From Muricea muricata (lineage: Eukaryota > Cnidaria > Anthozoa > Malacalcyonacea > Plexauridae): a stretch of DNA of 64,000 nt. Position numbers and translations under genes: made by a program. Shown in pieces: positions 54,879 through 64,000 of the stretch. Each line of letters begins with the position of its first letter. Position 1 is the stretch's first letter. The stretch spans positions 56,778,089 to 56,842,088 of the forward strand of contig OY979716.1 of the NCBI GenBank assembly GCA_963855995.1, given 5' to 3'. The notes under the pieces were generated by a model. That model worked only from the letters and a program-made list of their open reading frames with translations, made no database searches and was not told the DNA's origin.

Positions 54879-57244
54879 GTGTGTTGTACTGGAATTTGTA
54901 CATATTATTCATTCCCTTTTTCTATTCTCACAAGAACCATAGCTACCAGCCAGAACAATAATAACAGCACTAGTTCGAACAACACAGTTACCTTCTCAGC
55001 TGCTGATATCCAGCGGTGGAATCAGACCACCTTGGTGGTTACGATTCCATCGCGCCTTATAAAATCAAGCAAAATCCTGCAGCTGAGGAAGGAAATAATC
55101 AATGCTATTGGGGAGCGCAAAGTTTCAGCTGTGCAAGCCTTGTCTCCTCCCAAATTCTGTATAGAGCTCCATAGAAGTTCTGATCGGCACGCTGCCGACA
55201 TCAACAGAATATCTTTTAGGGGTATCCATTTACAACCCCTACGCGCATACAAGGAGGTGAAATCAATATTTGTAGACCGTGCACCTCTTCAGATGAACGA
55301 TAATATATTGTATGAGACCTTGGCACCCTACGGTAGAGTAATTTCTGTCCAACATTTGAAAGTGAAAGGCTTTAAGTCCGTTCGCTCCGGCACCCGTAGG
55401 GTGTCCATGGTCTTCACCAAAGCCATCCCAGCTAACATCAACATTGGGGGCTTCATGGTGTCCTTCATGGTGTCCTTCTGTTACCGCGGGCAGCCACCGG
55501 CTTGTTTCGTGTGCCAGGAGGTGGGGCATGCAAGCAAGGACTGCCCAAGGTATCGGACGACCCAGAAGTCAGCCAAATCAAAATCAACTGATTGAGATGG
55601 CATTCAAAATAGTAAAAACAAAACCACAGGTCAGGATGACCTTAAAATACAAATTGAAGGGTCAGGGCTCACTGTCTCTGCCCTTCCTAAGAAAACACAG
55701 GTGGATCTCCGAGATAAGATCAACACGTCGAGGGCTGCCAAGTTGGCTCCCTCAAAAGCTGCCATGTCGAGATCCACCCCGGGCACAAAAGATACTATTG
55801 TTAAGGAGGCTGACACATCTGTGGGTCAGTCCTCAAAGGAGGCAAAAGTTCAGGCAGCAACCATAGACTCTCGAGGTGAGGCTGTCCCTTGCGCCCCTGG
55901 AGAGGCTGATCTTATGGATACGCTGCCTCCTTCTTCACCAAAAGCAAATAGAGAGGCTTGCAAAGCTAAGAGTCGGTCTTTAAAGGGAGCGGGAGTTAAG
56001 GCGGTCGCCAAAGACCCACAGGGTGACTGCCCCTTCAGCTCCTGGCGAGGCTGGTCTGAGAGCAGCCCAGCCTCCTAGTAATAAGAATAACAATAACATA
56101 TCAACATCTCCCCTGGCTCATTACCTGGCTACGCTACGCCAGGTGTTTCGCATGTCACCGTGGTCTGACGATCTGGAGCCGGGGGAAATTAGAGATTCAG
56201 AGTCGGAGGCAGATTTTACGTCTCTGGCCAAGCAGGTGCTGTCTATCGCCAATGTGGCAACGTTCGCCACAGCCACACCAGCGTCTTTCGCCTATACGGG
56301 TTCTGCTCGTTCGAGTCACTCAAGATTATCTAGGGCTAAGTCGGTCCTAGTTAGCGCACCAGAGGATGTTGCCTCTGGTGTCGCTCCCTCGGTCTAGCAG
56401 TTCTTCATGCTCGCGACCGTCTCTTCATCAACCATTACTGCCAGTGCCTCCACAGTTACATCCGAGTGGACAAGAGCGTATCAAGGTGCTTCGCGCCCTC
56501 CTCCTTGTTCCCCCCAGGGGCCTGGCAAATGCAAGATCACGCAGCTGCAGGTGGACGATGATGTCCCCTTGATGCAGCGGTCCAAACAACAAAAGAGACG
56601 GCGTTTGCACGTAACGCAAAAGGTGGAGGCTGTGGACGAGTGTTTGTTGGGGTCCAGTGTCATGGACCCCCTTGACGTAGACTGTCCTGCTATTACAACA
56701 AGTGGGGGGAGTGGGATGCCGCCAGTCTCCTCCCCGGGACTAGCCATACCATCGCTACGGTTGAGCAGATGTCGCCGATCTCCTTCCCTCAGCCTAATTC
56801 TGGGCCTGAGGCCATGTTGGTCTCAGACCCAGCTTGCCCTACCAACGCACTGAGGGGAGGGAGATGCCGCCTGTCTCCTCCCCTACATTAGGCTCGGAAA
56901 TTAGAGCCACGCCATCCCCAGTTTCTACAGAAATTAACAATAATAATATTGGTTCTAGGGCTATGTCGGTCCCAGTTCCTACAAATAACACCTCTTCTGG
57001 TTCTCGGGCCACGTCGGTCCCAGTCCCTTTAAATAATACCAACACTGGTTCTGGGGTCATGTCGACCCCAGTTCCTATAAATACCATCAACAATGGTTCT
57101 GGGGTCACCTTGGTTCCAGTTCCCAATACAAACAATGATAATAATTTAGTTGAGGGGAGCAAGATCCCGCCAGTCTTCTCCCCTCTTTCTCGCTTGGAGA
57201 GGGAGTCGACGATGGACTCTCTCTCTCTCAGTCCTCAAACGTAG
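54879..57244 (+). pseudogene. ORF1 of LINE copy 2: RRM-like domain, CCHC knuckle, repeat tail
   Basis: 54879-55595 encodes an Ala/Asn-rich start, TTLVVTIPSRLIKSSKILQL, an RRM-like part (ILYETLAPYGRVISVQHLKV) and a zinc knuckle CFVCQEVGHASKDC. A 12-bp direct duplication (TTCATGGTGTCC twice, 55450-55473) inserts VSFM just before it. Frame changes follow near 55600 and 56060, then SPLAHYLATLRQ and DDLEPGEIRDSES. The tail (56950-57140) has about four units of a 17-18 residue repeat containing SVPVP. Known role: RNA binding in the LINE RNP. Confidence 0.7.
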
Positions 57245-57249
57245 CTGCT

Positions 57250-57576
57250 GTGGTTACCAACACAGGGTGGGAAACTCCACGCCCATTCCACAGCAGCTCG
57301 TTTCCATCAGTGGAAGAGGGAGATGAGTCGTCGTTCGGCTCTTTCCCCTCGTTGCCGGATTTTTTACCCTCCCCAACATCATCAACGGGGAGGTTTGAAG
57401 AATTGATCGGTGGGGCTCCTGTGGCCTCCGTGTCTCAGTCGGAGCCGCTGGACACTATGGAGGCCATCAACAGGGCACTTCTCGCCGATCCTAATTGTTT
57501 ACAGCTCCTCATGGAGCTGCCTGCGTCTTTCCTGGAGTCCGATAATGGATCTCAAAACAATATCACTGAATATTAA
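57250..57576 (+). CDS. Acidic linker frame at ORF1/ORF2 boundary
   Basis: A frame with EEGDESSFGSFPS and MEAINRALLADPNCLQLLME ends just as the endonuclease frame starts (57547). Copy 1 has the same segment at 34700-35020. It is probably the end of ORF1. Confidence 0.45.
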   Translation: MVTNTGWETPRPFHSSSFPSVEEGDESSFGSFPSLPDFLPSPTSSTGRFEELIGGAPVASVSQSEPLDTMEAINRALLADPNCLQLLMELPASFLESDNGSQNNITEY

Positions 57577-58470
57577 CAGTCTGAAGGACCATCTAAAGCA
57601 AACTGCCGTGGTAGACTGGCTTAAGTGTATGAAGGTGGATGTGGTGTGTCTGCAGGAGACCCACTCCCATTCCCACAAGTCTGCCAGAATGTGGTTTGCT
57701 AACAGCGACTATCGCGTCGCCTCCTCTTCCTTAGCATCTAAGAGTGCTGGCGTCGCCATCCTTGTTAAAGATACATACAAGATCACGAAGATCATCAAGG
57801 ATGAAGATGGCCGCTATGTTCAGGCTGTTGTGGACTTCGGGGAACGCCAGGCTAGTTTTATATCATTGTACGTGTTGAATCGTAATCCGGTGCGAAACAC
57901 TTCTTTTTGGCCTCGCTAAGAGGCCTAATAGATCTATCCCGGCCAACCTTGGTGGCCGGTGATTTTAATTCTGCATTAAATCCAGCCATGAATAGGATGC
58001 GCAATCCAACATATGCTGCTGGGCCTGCTGCTCAGCAATGGGAAAGCATTGCTGTATTGGAGTCCCTCATGTCATTCACGCAAACCTACCCATTGTGGCG
58101 CCAATTACATCCCAGGCGCACAGCGTACTTGTGGATGCATGGGGATGGTACCCAGGCGTCGTGGATCGACATTATGTGGGCTCCAACAGCATTATCCAAT
58201 TTCATCAAAGGGTGTGAGTACCACCCATCCTTCCTTAGCGACCACCAATATTTATTGGTGGAATTCTCATTACAACCACAATTTGACTCAGGGCCGGGGG
58301 TGTGGAAGCTGAATGCTTCGCTCCTCCAGGACCCCGAGTACATTAATTTTGTAACATCGTTCTGGTCCCACTTAAAGTCCATGGAAAGTCATGCTGATGG
58401 ACTGGTGGGAGCAGGGCAAATTCTATTTGAGAGGTCTCCCGCACCTATGAGCGTCAGAAGGTACCCATAG
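57547..58470 (+). pseudogene. APE endonuclease of LINE copy 2
   Basis: Starts MDLKTISLNINSLKDHLKQT. VDVVCLQETHSHSHKSARMW carries the catalytic Glu, AGDFNSALNPAMNRM the Asp/Asn pair, TQASWIDIMWAPTALS (normally RIDMVW) the substrate region, and SDHQYLLVEF the final Asp-His. A frameshift near 57915 separates the halves. The domain is otherwise complete and comparable in length to other APE domains (about 230 residues). The frame then meets the deletion joint and terminates at 58470. In an intact element this enzyme would make the nick; the U1 junctions imply specificity for the U1 5' end. Confidence 0.75.
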
Positions 58471-58704
58471 CTTTGCAAGTTTTGCACATAGCTATTATTA
58501 GAATTAAATTTATTTTAACTCTTTTATTTAAGCGGTGCAAGAGCCCTGCTCAAACTTGCGCATTTGAGAGGGAGTGGCTTGGCCGTGGTTCTTTGGGGCA
58601 CTTGGAGGGTTCGGAGCTTGTCTTCTCCTTCTAAGTGTCTCTTTTTTCTTTTTTTAACCTTCTTGCTTGCTTCCCGGTGCAATCTTCCATGGTGTGCCAT
58701 CCAT

Positions 58705-59498
58705 CCACAGATGTGTATATACAATGACGCTCTTAAACGCAGCAACTTTCACGCTGAAATTAATTACGAACCCAGTGCTAACACTAACTCTATTAACAAA
58801 CGACGCACACGGCAACGAAACACTATTTGGTATAACCCACCATTGAGTAAGAACGTTACGACAAACATTGCACGAAATTTCCTACTGCTCCTCGACAAAC
58901 ATTTTCCACCGCACCACAGACTACACTCTATATTCAACAGACATACCGTCCGCGTTAGCTATAGTTGTAGCGATAACATGAAATCTTTCCTAAGCACAAC
59001 AAATACGTGCTAAAGAAGCATAACGACAAGGCCAAAAATACTAAGACGAACAATGACACAAAGACATGCAACTGCAGAAAACCCGATGAATGTCCTGTGA
59101 GCAACACATGCCTGGCAAAGAGCTTAGTGTACAAAGCTGAAGTCTCCACTGACAAAGATAATGCTAAAGTGTATATCGGGGTGACGGCTAACTCGTTTAA
59201 AGAAAGATTCAGAAATCACACGAAGTCCATTAAGAACGAACGCCATGGTAACGAAACAGAATTGTCAAAGTACATTTGGAAGCTCAAACGCGCGAAACGC
59301 TCATATGACATAAAATGGTCGATCGTCAAACGCGTACCCTCCTGCAAAGCTGGTTCCCGAAAATGCAATCTCTGTCTTGAAGAAAAGCTTTTGATCATGA
59401 AAGGAAACAAAGCGAACAACCTCCTGAATAAACGTTCAGAACTTTTCACTTTATGTAAACATATAACCAATAGTCATGTAACGTATCATAATACCTGA
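58705..59498 (+). pseudogene. PLE fragment: C-terminal region and GIY-YIG endonuclease
   Basis: 5'-truncated. RNTIWYNPPLSKNVTTNIAR precedes a frameshift near 59000. Then come the Cys-rich linker CNCRKPDECPVSNTC and the nuclease with KVYIGVTANSFKERFRNH (GIY-YIG variant) and CNLCLEEKLLIMK. The same order (NPPFS, CNCRKPTECP, YVGLTENKFK) occurs in the minus-strand PLE at 60 kb, but the sequences differ, so this is a second lineage. No RT core remains. The hammerhead candidate and (TA)n follow. Confidence 0.75.
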
Positions 59499-59545
59499 TA
59501 CATTTCCAGTGTCCTATACAATGAATAAATTAAACTTATCTGTCA

Positions 59546-59585
59546 GTCGCCTGATGATCGCCTAGTGCGTGAAACCCAGGGTAGC
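59546..59585 (+). ncRNA. Hammerhead ribozyme candidate at PLE 3' end
   Basis: Stem I GTCGC (59546-59550) / GCGAC (59584-59588). Core CTGATGA (59551-59557). Stem II CGC/GCG with loop CTAGT, with a U-U mismatch at its base. GAAA (59571-59574), a short stem III of A-U and two C-G pairs around CAG, then U-A with predicted cleavage after A. All conserved hammerhead positions are present, and the short stem III is the known PLE form. Confidence 0.7.
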
Positions 59586-59612
59586 GACAGCAGCAAAAAC
59601 TTGTCTGTTCCT

Positions 59613-59616
<4 letters not shown>

Positions 59617-59664
<48 letters not shown>

Positions 59665-59702
59665 TACATATATACATATATATATACATATATATATACA
59701 TA
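59617..59702. repeat. (TA)n tract between convergent PLE 3' ends
   Basis: Pure (TA)n then TACATA-type steps. The plus-strand PLE ends on its left and the minus-strand PLE on its right. Confidence 0.95.
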
Positions 59703-59705
59703 CAA

Positions 59706-62149
59706 ATAAGACACAAAGACTTAGCAAGTTGTGTAAGGCATATTCATTACTATTTAGTTTCGTACTACACTTAGTATAGCACTCTTCAGACAAATAGCCT
59801 AAGTTATATGATCTATAGAGTAACGAACTTTTAAATTATGTACAAACGGTTAAACGATTATTATCTTTACATATCAATTTACACCTCAAGTGGGATATTC
59901 GTAATTAAGACCTAAAGTTCTTTAGTAGGAATTTACTAGCATGTCTGCATGTAGAGACAAGTTCATTTCGTCGGTTAAGTGTAGCCATGTCCGGTTTACA
60001 GATAATGAAAAATTTCTCCCATAGACATAAGTTGCATCTTTTAGATATATTACTGTACGATTTCGCTCGCTTAAGGATTCTCCATTTGATTGAATACTCA
60101 ATACCCCTTTGCTTCAGATCCCAGATGTGCTTACTTAGTTCTGTGCAGTTCTGCTTTAGAATGCTGCAAAAAGATGTTTTATGATTGGCGTATCGTAATT
60201 TGAATTTGTTTTCTGTTAGTCCTACATATGTTTCGGGAGGTCGCTTATCAGATGTGGTCACTGTGGCTTGGTACACAATAGATTCGGTCAGGCAATTCTT
60301 GGGGATCGGGCATTCAGTAGGTTTCCGGCAGTTGCAATTGTTTACTTGAGTTTCTTTTACTGGTTTAGGTGCTAGTATAGATTTGTTGTGGCCGTCTATG
60401 TTTTGTTTGATGTTGCTCATACAACTGTAGCTGATTTTTACAGTGTTCCGGTTGAATATTTTATGTAAAATGTGACCTACCGGGAATTCTTTGTCTAGGA
60501 TCTTTAGGAAGGTCATACCAATGTTTGTAGCGACGTTTCAACTAAATGGCGGGTTATACCAAGTGATGTTGCGTTTACGACTGCGCGAATTGGTTTTGTT
60601 TTGGCTAGTCGGAGGTTGGAATTTTAATTGGTGTTGGTATCCACTCTTTGATATGGCTTCTTGGTACAATGGCGCAGCACTTTGGAACGAGTCTTCGTCG
60701 GACGATATTTCGCAAAGTCGTTTATTCATAGCTAGCGGTATGTTTTGTAGTATTTTAGGTGGATGGTTTGACTTGTGGACATAAAGGGGAACGTTGTTAG
60801 GTTTATTGTAAGGTTGGTATTTAGCAGTAGAGAGATTCAGAGTAACGTCCAGAAAATCTACAGCTTTCTTATTGGCTTCGATGGTGATTTTCAAACTGTG
60901 ATGGTTGAAGATGGAGCAGAGATCTTTTTTTATCATTTCGATTTCACGGGGAGTTGCTTTAACAACTCCAAGTCCATCATCGCGATAAAGGCCGAAGTTC
61001 TTCCCGTGCTTCTCCGCGATCTGGTGTAGTAAAAATGATCCGACTAATTCACATGATTCTGCACCGTCATAACTGCCCATGGTTATGTCGAAAAGATTGG
61101 TTGATGTTTTTTTGCCCCAGGACTGATTTGTATTGAATAGGCAAGATTTCTTTGCATGCAGGATGGTGTTTCTTTCCTCATCAGTAATATCAACATAACC
61201 TGAAGCGAATTTCAGCGCAGCGTCAAGCAGTTCGATTGAAATAGAAGGATAAAAGTCAACCACGTCAAAAGAAATAAATGAACATTGTTCCTTGTTAAAG
61301 ATGTTGTTGAACCATGCCAGTACCGCTGATGTATTTTTCCACTGATTAATGCCGGTGCTCTGGATTACTTTGTGGTTGATTCTCTCAAGTAATTGTTTGC
61401 TCATTTTCCCGATTTCAGATTTAGCAGGGTTTATAAGACGGCAGGTTGGGTTATTTTTGAAGTTGGGTTTCTGATCCTTTAGAGTAACAAACGCCTCACG
61501 TTCAGCTATAGTGTTTATCCTGTCCGCAAGATTTAACTCGGATGCAATGGCTTTGGCTTCGTTGTTGATGGACGATACAGTGGCAGATGGTATTTTTTTG
61601 TATGTTTTCGTTATATTTTTGTGTAGAAGGTTATTATAAGAAGTGGAATCCATTTTGTAGTAATTCGTGGTTTTATCAGCTGGGACAAATAGTTTGTCAG
61701 AGGATTTGATGTTTTTCATGTCCGAAGATATTTTCTTTTGGAATGAGCAACTAACTTTCTTGAACTTGATGTTTGTTATCATATTAATCATTCGCTTCTC
61801 AAACTTGGCCATCTCAGTGACTGGGGGAGGTGATTGATTTGACTTAAATCGGAATGTTTCCTTAGAGCTATTCTTATCAGCGTCGGGATTCAAATAAAAA
61901 TATGCTCTCCATCGCATCCGTCTACATAATTGTTCAGTCCGTTCAATAAGTTTCACTCTGTAGTTATCTTCTGATGGTAATGGAATATTCTTTGTTGAAT
62001 ATTCAAAACTTGTAGCCTCCATATCAGGAACAATGGTGTTTATAAAGAGTGCTCGAAAAAATAGGAGCAATAAAATAACAATAATTTGTGTTGGGTTATA
62101 AAAACCAATTATAAAGTGCTCAATGGATTTCCAGAGCATAATTAACAAA
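59706..62149 (-). mobile_element. PLE copy A of a third lineage (head-to-tail with copy B)
   Basis: 3' tail 59706-59904, coding part 59905-62157. The tail sequence (ACACAAAGACTTAGC on) is repeated at 62151, directly at the 5' end of this copy, so copies A and B are in tandem, as is typical of PLEs, whose 'pseudo-LTRs' arise this way. Confidence 0.8.
59750..59797 (-). ncRNA. Hammerhead-like motif in PLE copy A tail
   Basis: Sense CTATTT..CTGAAGA, a 9-bp stem GTGCTATAC/GTGTAGTAC with loop TAA (two G-U pairs), then GAAAC and AAATAG complementary to the start. Stem III is reduced to almost nothing, so activity would require a dimer. The outer arms are offset by two bases from the ideal. Confidence 0.45.
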
Positions 62150-62157
62150 CAAGACAC
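59905..62157 (-). pseudogene. RT and GIY-YIG endonuclease of PLE copy A, one in-frame stop
   Basis: Sense: a possible N-terminal hydrophobic stretch (IIVILLLLFFRALFI), VPADKTTNYYKMDSTSYNNL (PLE N-terminal motif), LKDQKPNFKNNPTCRLINPA, ISFDVVDFYPSISIELLDAA (motif A), TMGSYDGAESCELVGSFLL (motif B region), FGLYRDDGLGVVKA (catalytic RDD), VDFLDVTLNL, WYNPPFS, then TGA at 60540-60538. After it, CNCRKPTECP and YVGLTENKFKLRYANH (GIY-YIG), ending at 59905. The sister copy has CGA at the stop position, so a single C-to-T change explains it. Otherwise complete at about 750 codons. Confidence 0.85.
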
Positions 62158-63270
62158 AAAGACTTAGCAAGTTGTGTAAGGCATATTCATTACTATTTAG
62201 TTTCGTACTACACTTAGTATAGCACTCTTCAGACAAATAGCCTAAGTTATATGATCTATAGAGTAACGAACTTTTAAATTATGTACAAACGGTTAAACGA
62301 TTATTATCTTTACATATCAATTTACACCTCAAGTGGGATATTCGTAATTAAGACCTAAAGTTCTTTAGTAGGAATTTACTAGCATGTCTGCATGTAGAGA
62401 CAAGTTCATTTCGTCGGTTAAGTGTAGCCATGTCCGGTTTACAGATAATGAAAAATTTCTCCCATAGACACAAGTAGCATCTTTTAGATATATTACTGTA
62501 CGATTTCGCTCGCTTAAGGATTCTCCATTTGATTGAATACTCAATACCCCTTTGCTTCAGATCCCAGATGTGCTTACTTAGTTCTGTGCAGTTCTGCTTT
62601 AGAATGCTGCGAAAAGATGTTTTATGATTGGCGTATCGTAATTTGAATTTTTTTTCTATTAGTCCTACATATGTTTCGGGAGATCGCTTATCAGATGTGG
62701 TCACTGTGGCTTGGTACACAATAGATTCGATCAGGCAATTCTTGGGGATCGGGCATTCAGTAGGTTTCCAGCAGTTGCAATTGTTTACTTGAGTTTCTTT
62801 TACTGGCTTAGGTACTAGTATAGATTTGTTGTGGCCGTCTATGTTTTGTTTGATGTTGCTCATACAACTGTAGCTGATTTTTACAGTGTTCCAGTTGAAT
62901 ATTTTATGTAAAATGTGACCTACCGGGAATTCTTCGTCTAGGATCTTTAGGAAGGTCATGCCAATGTTTGTAACGACGTTTCGACTAAATGGCGGGTTAT
63001 ACCAAGTGATGTTGCGTTTACGACTGCGCAAATTGGTTTTGTTTTGGCTAGTCGGAGGTTGGAATTTTAATTGGTGTTGGTATCCACTCTTTGATAGGGC
63101 TTCTTGGTACAATGGCGCAGCACTTTGGAACGAGTCTTCGTCGGACGATATTTCGCAAAGTCGTTTATTTATAGCTGGCGGTATGTTTTGTAGTATTTTA
63201 GGTGGATGGTTTGACTTGTTGTGGACATAAAGGGGAACGTTGTTAGGTTTATTGTAAGGTTGGTATTTAC
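62150..63270 (-). mobile_element. PLE copy B, 5'-truncated
   Basis: Repeats the C-terminal part of copy A: PPFSRNVVTNIGMTFLKILD (intact here), CNCWKPTECP (one Arg to Trp change in the Cys-rich linker), YVGLIEKKFKLRYANH. Frame open to 62348. Homology to the element ends near 63268 (GGTTGGTATTTA), where it meets copy C head to head. Confidence 0.8.
62193..62240 (-). ncRNA. Hammerhead-like motif in PLE copy B tail
   Basis: Identical to the motif at 59750-59797. Confidence 0.45.
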
Positions 63271-63282
63271 AGAGATTAGAGT

Positions 63283-64000
63283 TTGAGAAGCGAATGACCA
63301 ATATGATAACAAACATCAAGTTCAAGAAAGTTAGTTGCCCATTCCAAAAGAAAATATCTTCGAACATGAAAAACATCAAATCCTCTGACAAACTATTTGT
63401 CCCAGCTGATAAAACCACAAATTACTACAAAATGGATTCCACTTCTTATAATAACCTTCTACACAAAAATATAACGAAAACATACAAAAAAATACCATCT
63501 GCCACTGTATCGTCCATCAACAACGAAGCCAAAGCCATTGCATCCGAGTTAAATCTTGCGGACAGGATAAGCACTATAGCTGAACGTGAGGCGTTTGTTA
63601 CTCTAAAGGATCACAAACCCAACTTCAAAAATAACCCAACCTGCCGTCTTATAAACCCTGCTAAATCTGAAATCGGGAAAGTGAGCAAACAATTACTTTA
63701 GGGAATCAACCACAAAGTAATCCAGAGCACCGGCATTAATCAGTGGAAAAATACATCAGCGGTACTGGCATGGTTCAACAACATCTTTAACAAGGAACAA
63801 TATTCATTTATTTCTTTTGACGTGGTTGACTTTTATCCTTCTATTTCAACCGAACTGCTTGACGCTGCGCTGAAATTCGCTTCAGGTTATGTTGATATTA
63901 CTGATGAGGAAAGAAACACCATCCTGCATGCAAAGAAATCTTGCCTATTCAATACAAATCAGTCCTGGGGCAAAAAAAACATCAACCAATCTTTTCGACA
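63283..64000 (+). pseudogene. PLE copy C, N-terminal RT region, runs off the window
   Basis: Starts within the element (FEKRMTNMITNIKFKKVSC) and continues VPADKTTNYYKMDSTSYNNL, LKDHKPNFKNNPTCRLINPA and FDVVDFYPSIS. An in-frame TAG at 63699-63701 replaces the Glu codon of copy A, and an A8 run at about 63967 (A7 in copy A) shifts the frame. Inverted relative to copies A and B. The missing first part and the two lesions make it dead. Confidence 0.75.

Larger units (their letters stand above)
54225..58696 (+). mobile_element. L1/Tx1-like LINE copy 2, 5'-complete but lacking RT
   Basis: 5' UTR 54225-54878, ORF1 54879-57244, endonuclease 57547-58445, then a jump at about 58452 to the 3' end (GTACCCATAGCTTTGCAA...). 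Compared with copy 1, about 2.4 kb covering the whole RT and most of the C-terminal region is gone, joined at CGTCAGAA. It ends near 58696, where a PLE fragment begins. It could only move with enzymes supplied in trans. Confidence 0.8.

Overview
The window reads as intergenic, transposon-packed DNA of an invertebrate animal. AT-rich spacers, dinucleotide microsatellites, GT-AG introns and U1/U2 snRNA sequence show that it is eukaryotic. THAP/P-element transposase, a P2X7-tail domain, GIY-YIG Penelope-like elements and several non-LTR families together suggest a cnidarian (anthozoan or hydrozoan). That placement is inference; a sponge or another invertebrate is not excluded. I see no clearly intact host gene.

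Layout. 0-8 kb: a THAP plus P-element-type transposase (+ strand, two frameshifts), an intact 420-residue single-zinc-finger transposon-associated protein (- strand), and a decayed coiled-coil gene of about ten exons (- strand). 8-12 kb: AT-rich spacer with two remnants of transposon-type proteins. 11.9-15.8 kb: two Penelope-like (PLE) copies joined head to head, the longer followed by a hammerhead-like motif and an (AT)n tract. 16-23 kb: sparse DNA with a protein-kinase exon carrying one in-frame stop and a 133-bp hAT-like MITE. 23-29.6 kb: a minisatellite, an RG-rich/P2X7-tail gene relic, and a multi-exon DDE-type transposase in which one internal exon block is inverted.

29.6-58.7 kb is the most unusual part. 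Non-LTR retrotransposons lie in snRNA genes. Two nearly complete U1 genes (minus strand, about 29.8 and 46.9 kb) and further U1 5'-end fragments (30.25, 50.49 and 54.21 kb) mark the ends of L1/Tx1-like LINE insertions. The LINE 3' end is joined directly before U1 nucleotides ACTTACC, and an 11-bp U1 target duplication flanks a 295-bp insert. A second, restriction-like-endonuclease element (38.3-42.9 kb) has its 3' end joined to the interior of a U2 snRNA gene, as known for the Utopia lineage. A different APE-type LINE (42.9-46 kb), a 1.56-kb fold-back Tc1/mariner-like element and a TTAA-flanked MITE are interleaved. One U1 LINE shows a twin-priming inversion, and another has lost its whole reverse transcriptase by internal deletion.

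58.7-64 kb: fragments of two further PLE lineages. One ends in a well-formed hammerhead candidate; the other occurs as a head-to-tail tandem plus a head-to-head inverted copy. A (TA)n tract separates convergent PLE 3' ends.

Nearly all coding regions are broken, so the window is best read as a record of target-site choice: snRNA genes for two LINE classes and dinucleotide repeats at PLE 3' ends. The U1-directed LINE family, with its covarying 3'-UTR hairpins, is the best candidate for something undescribed.
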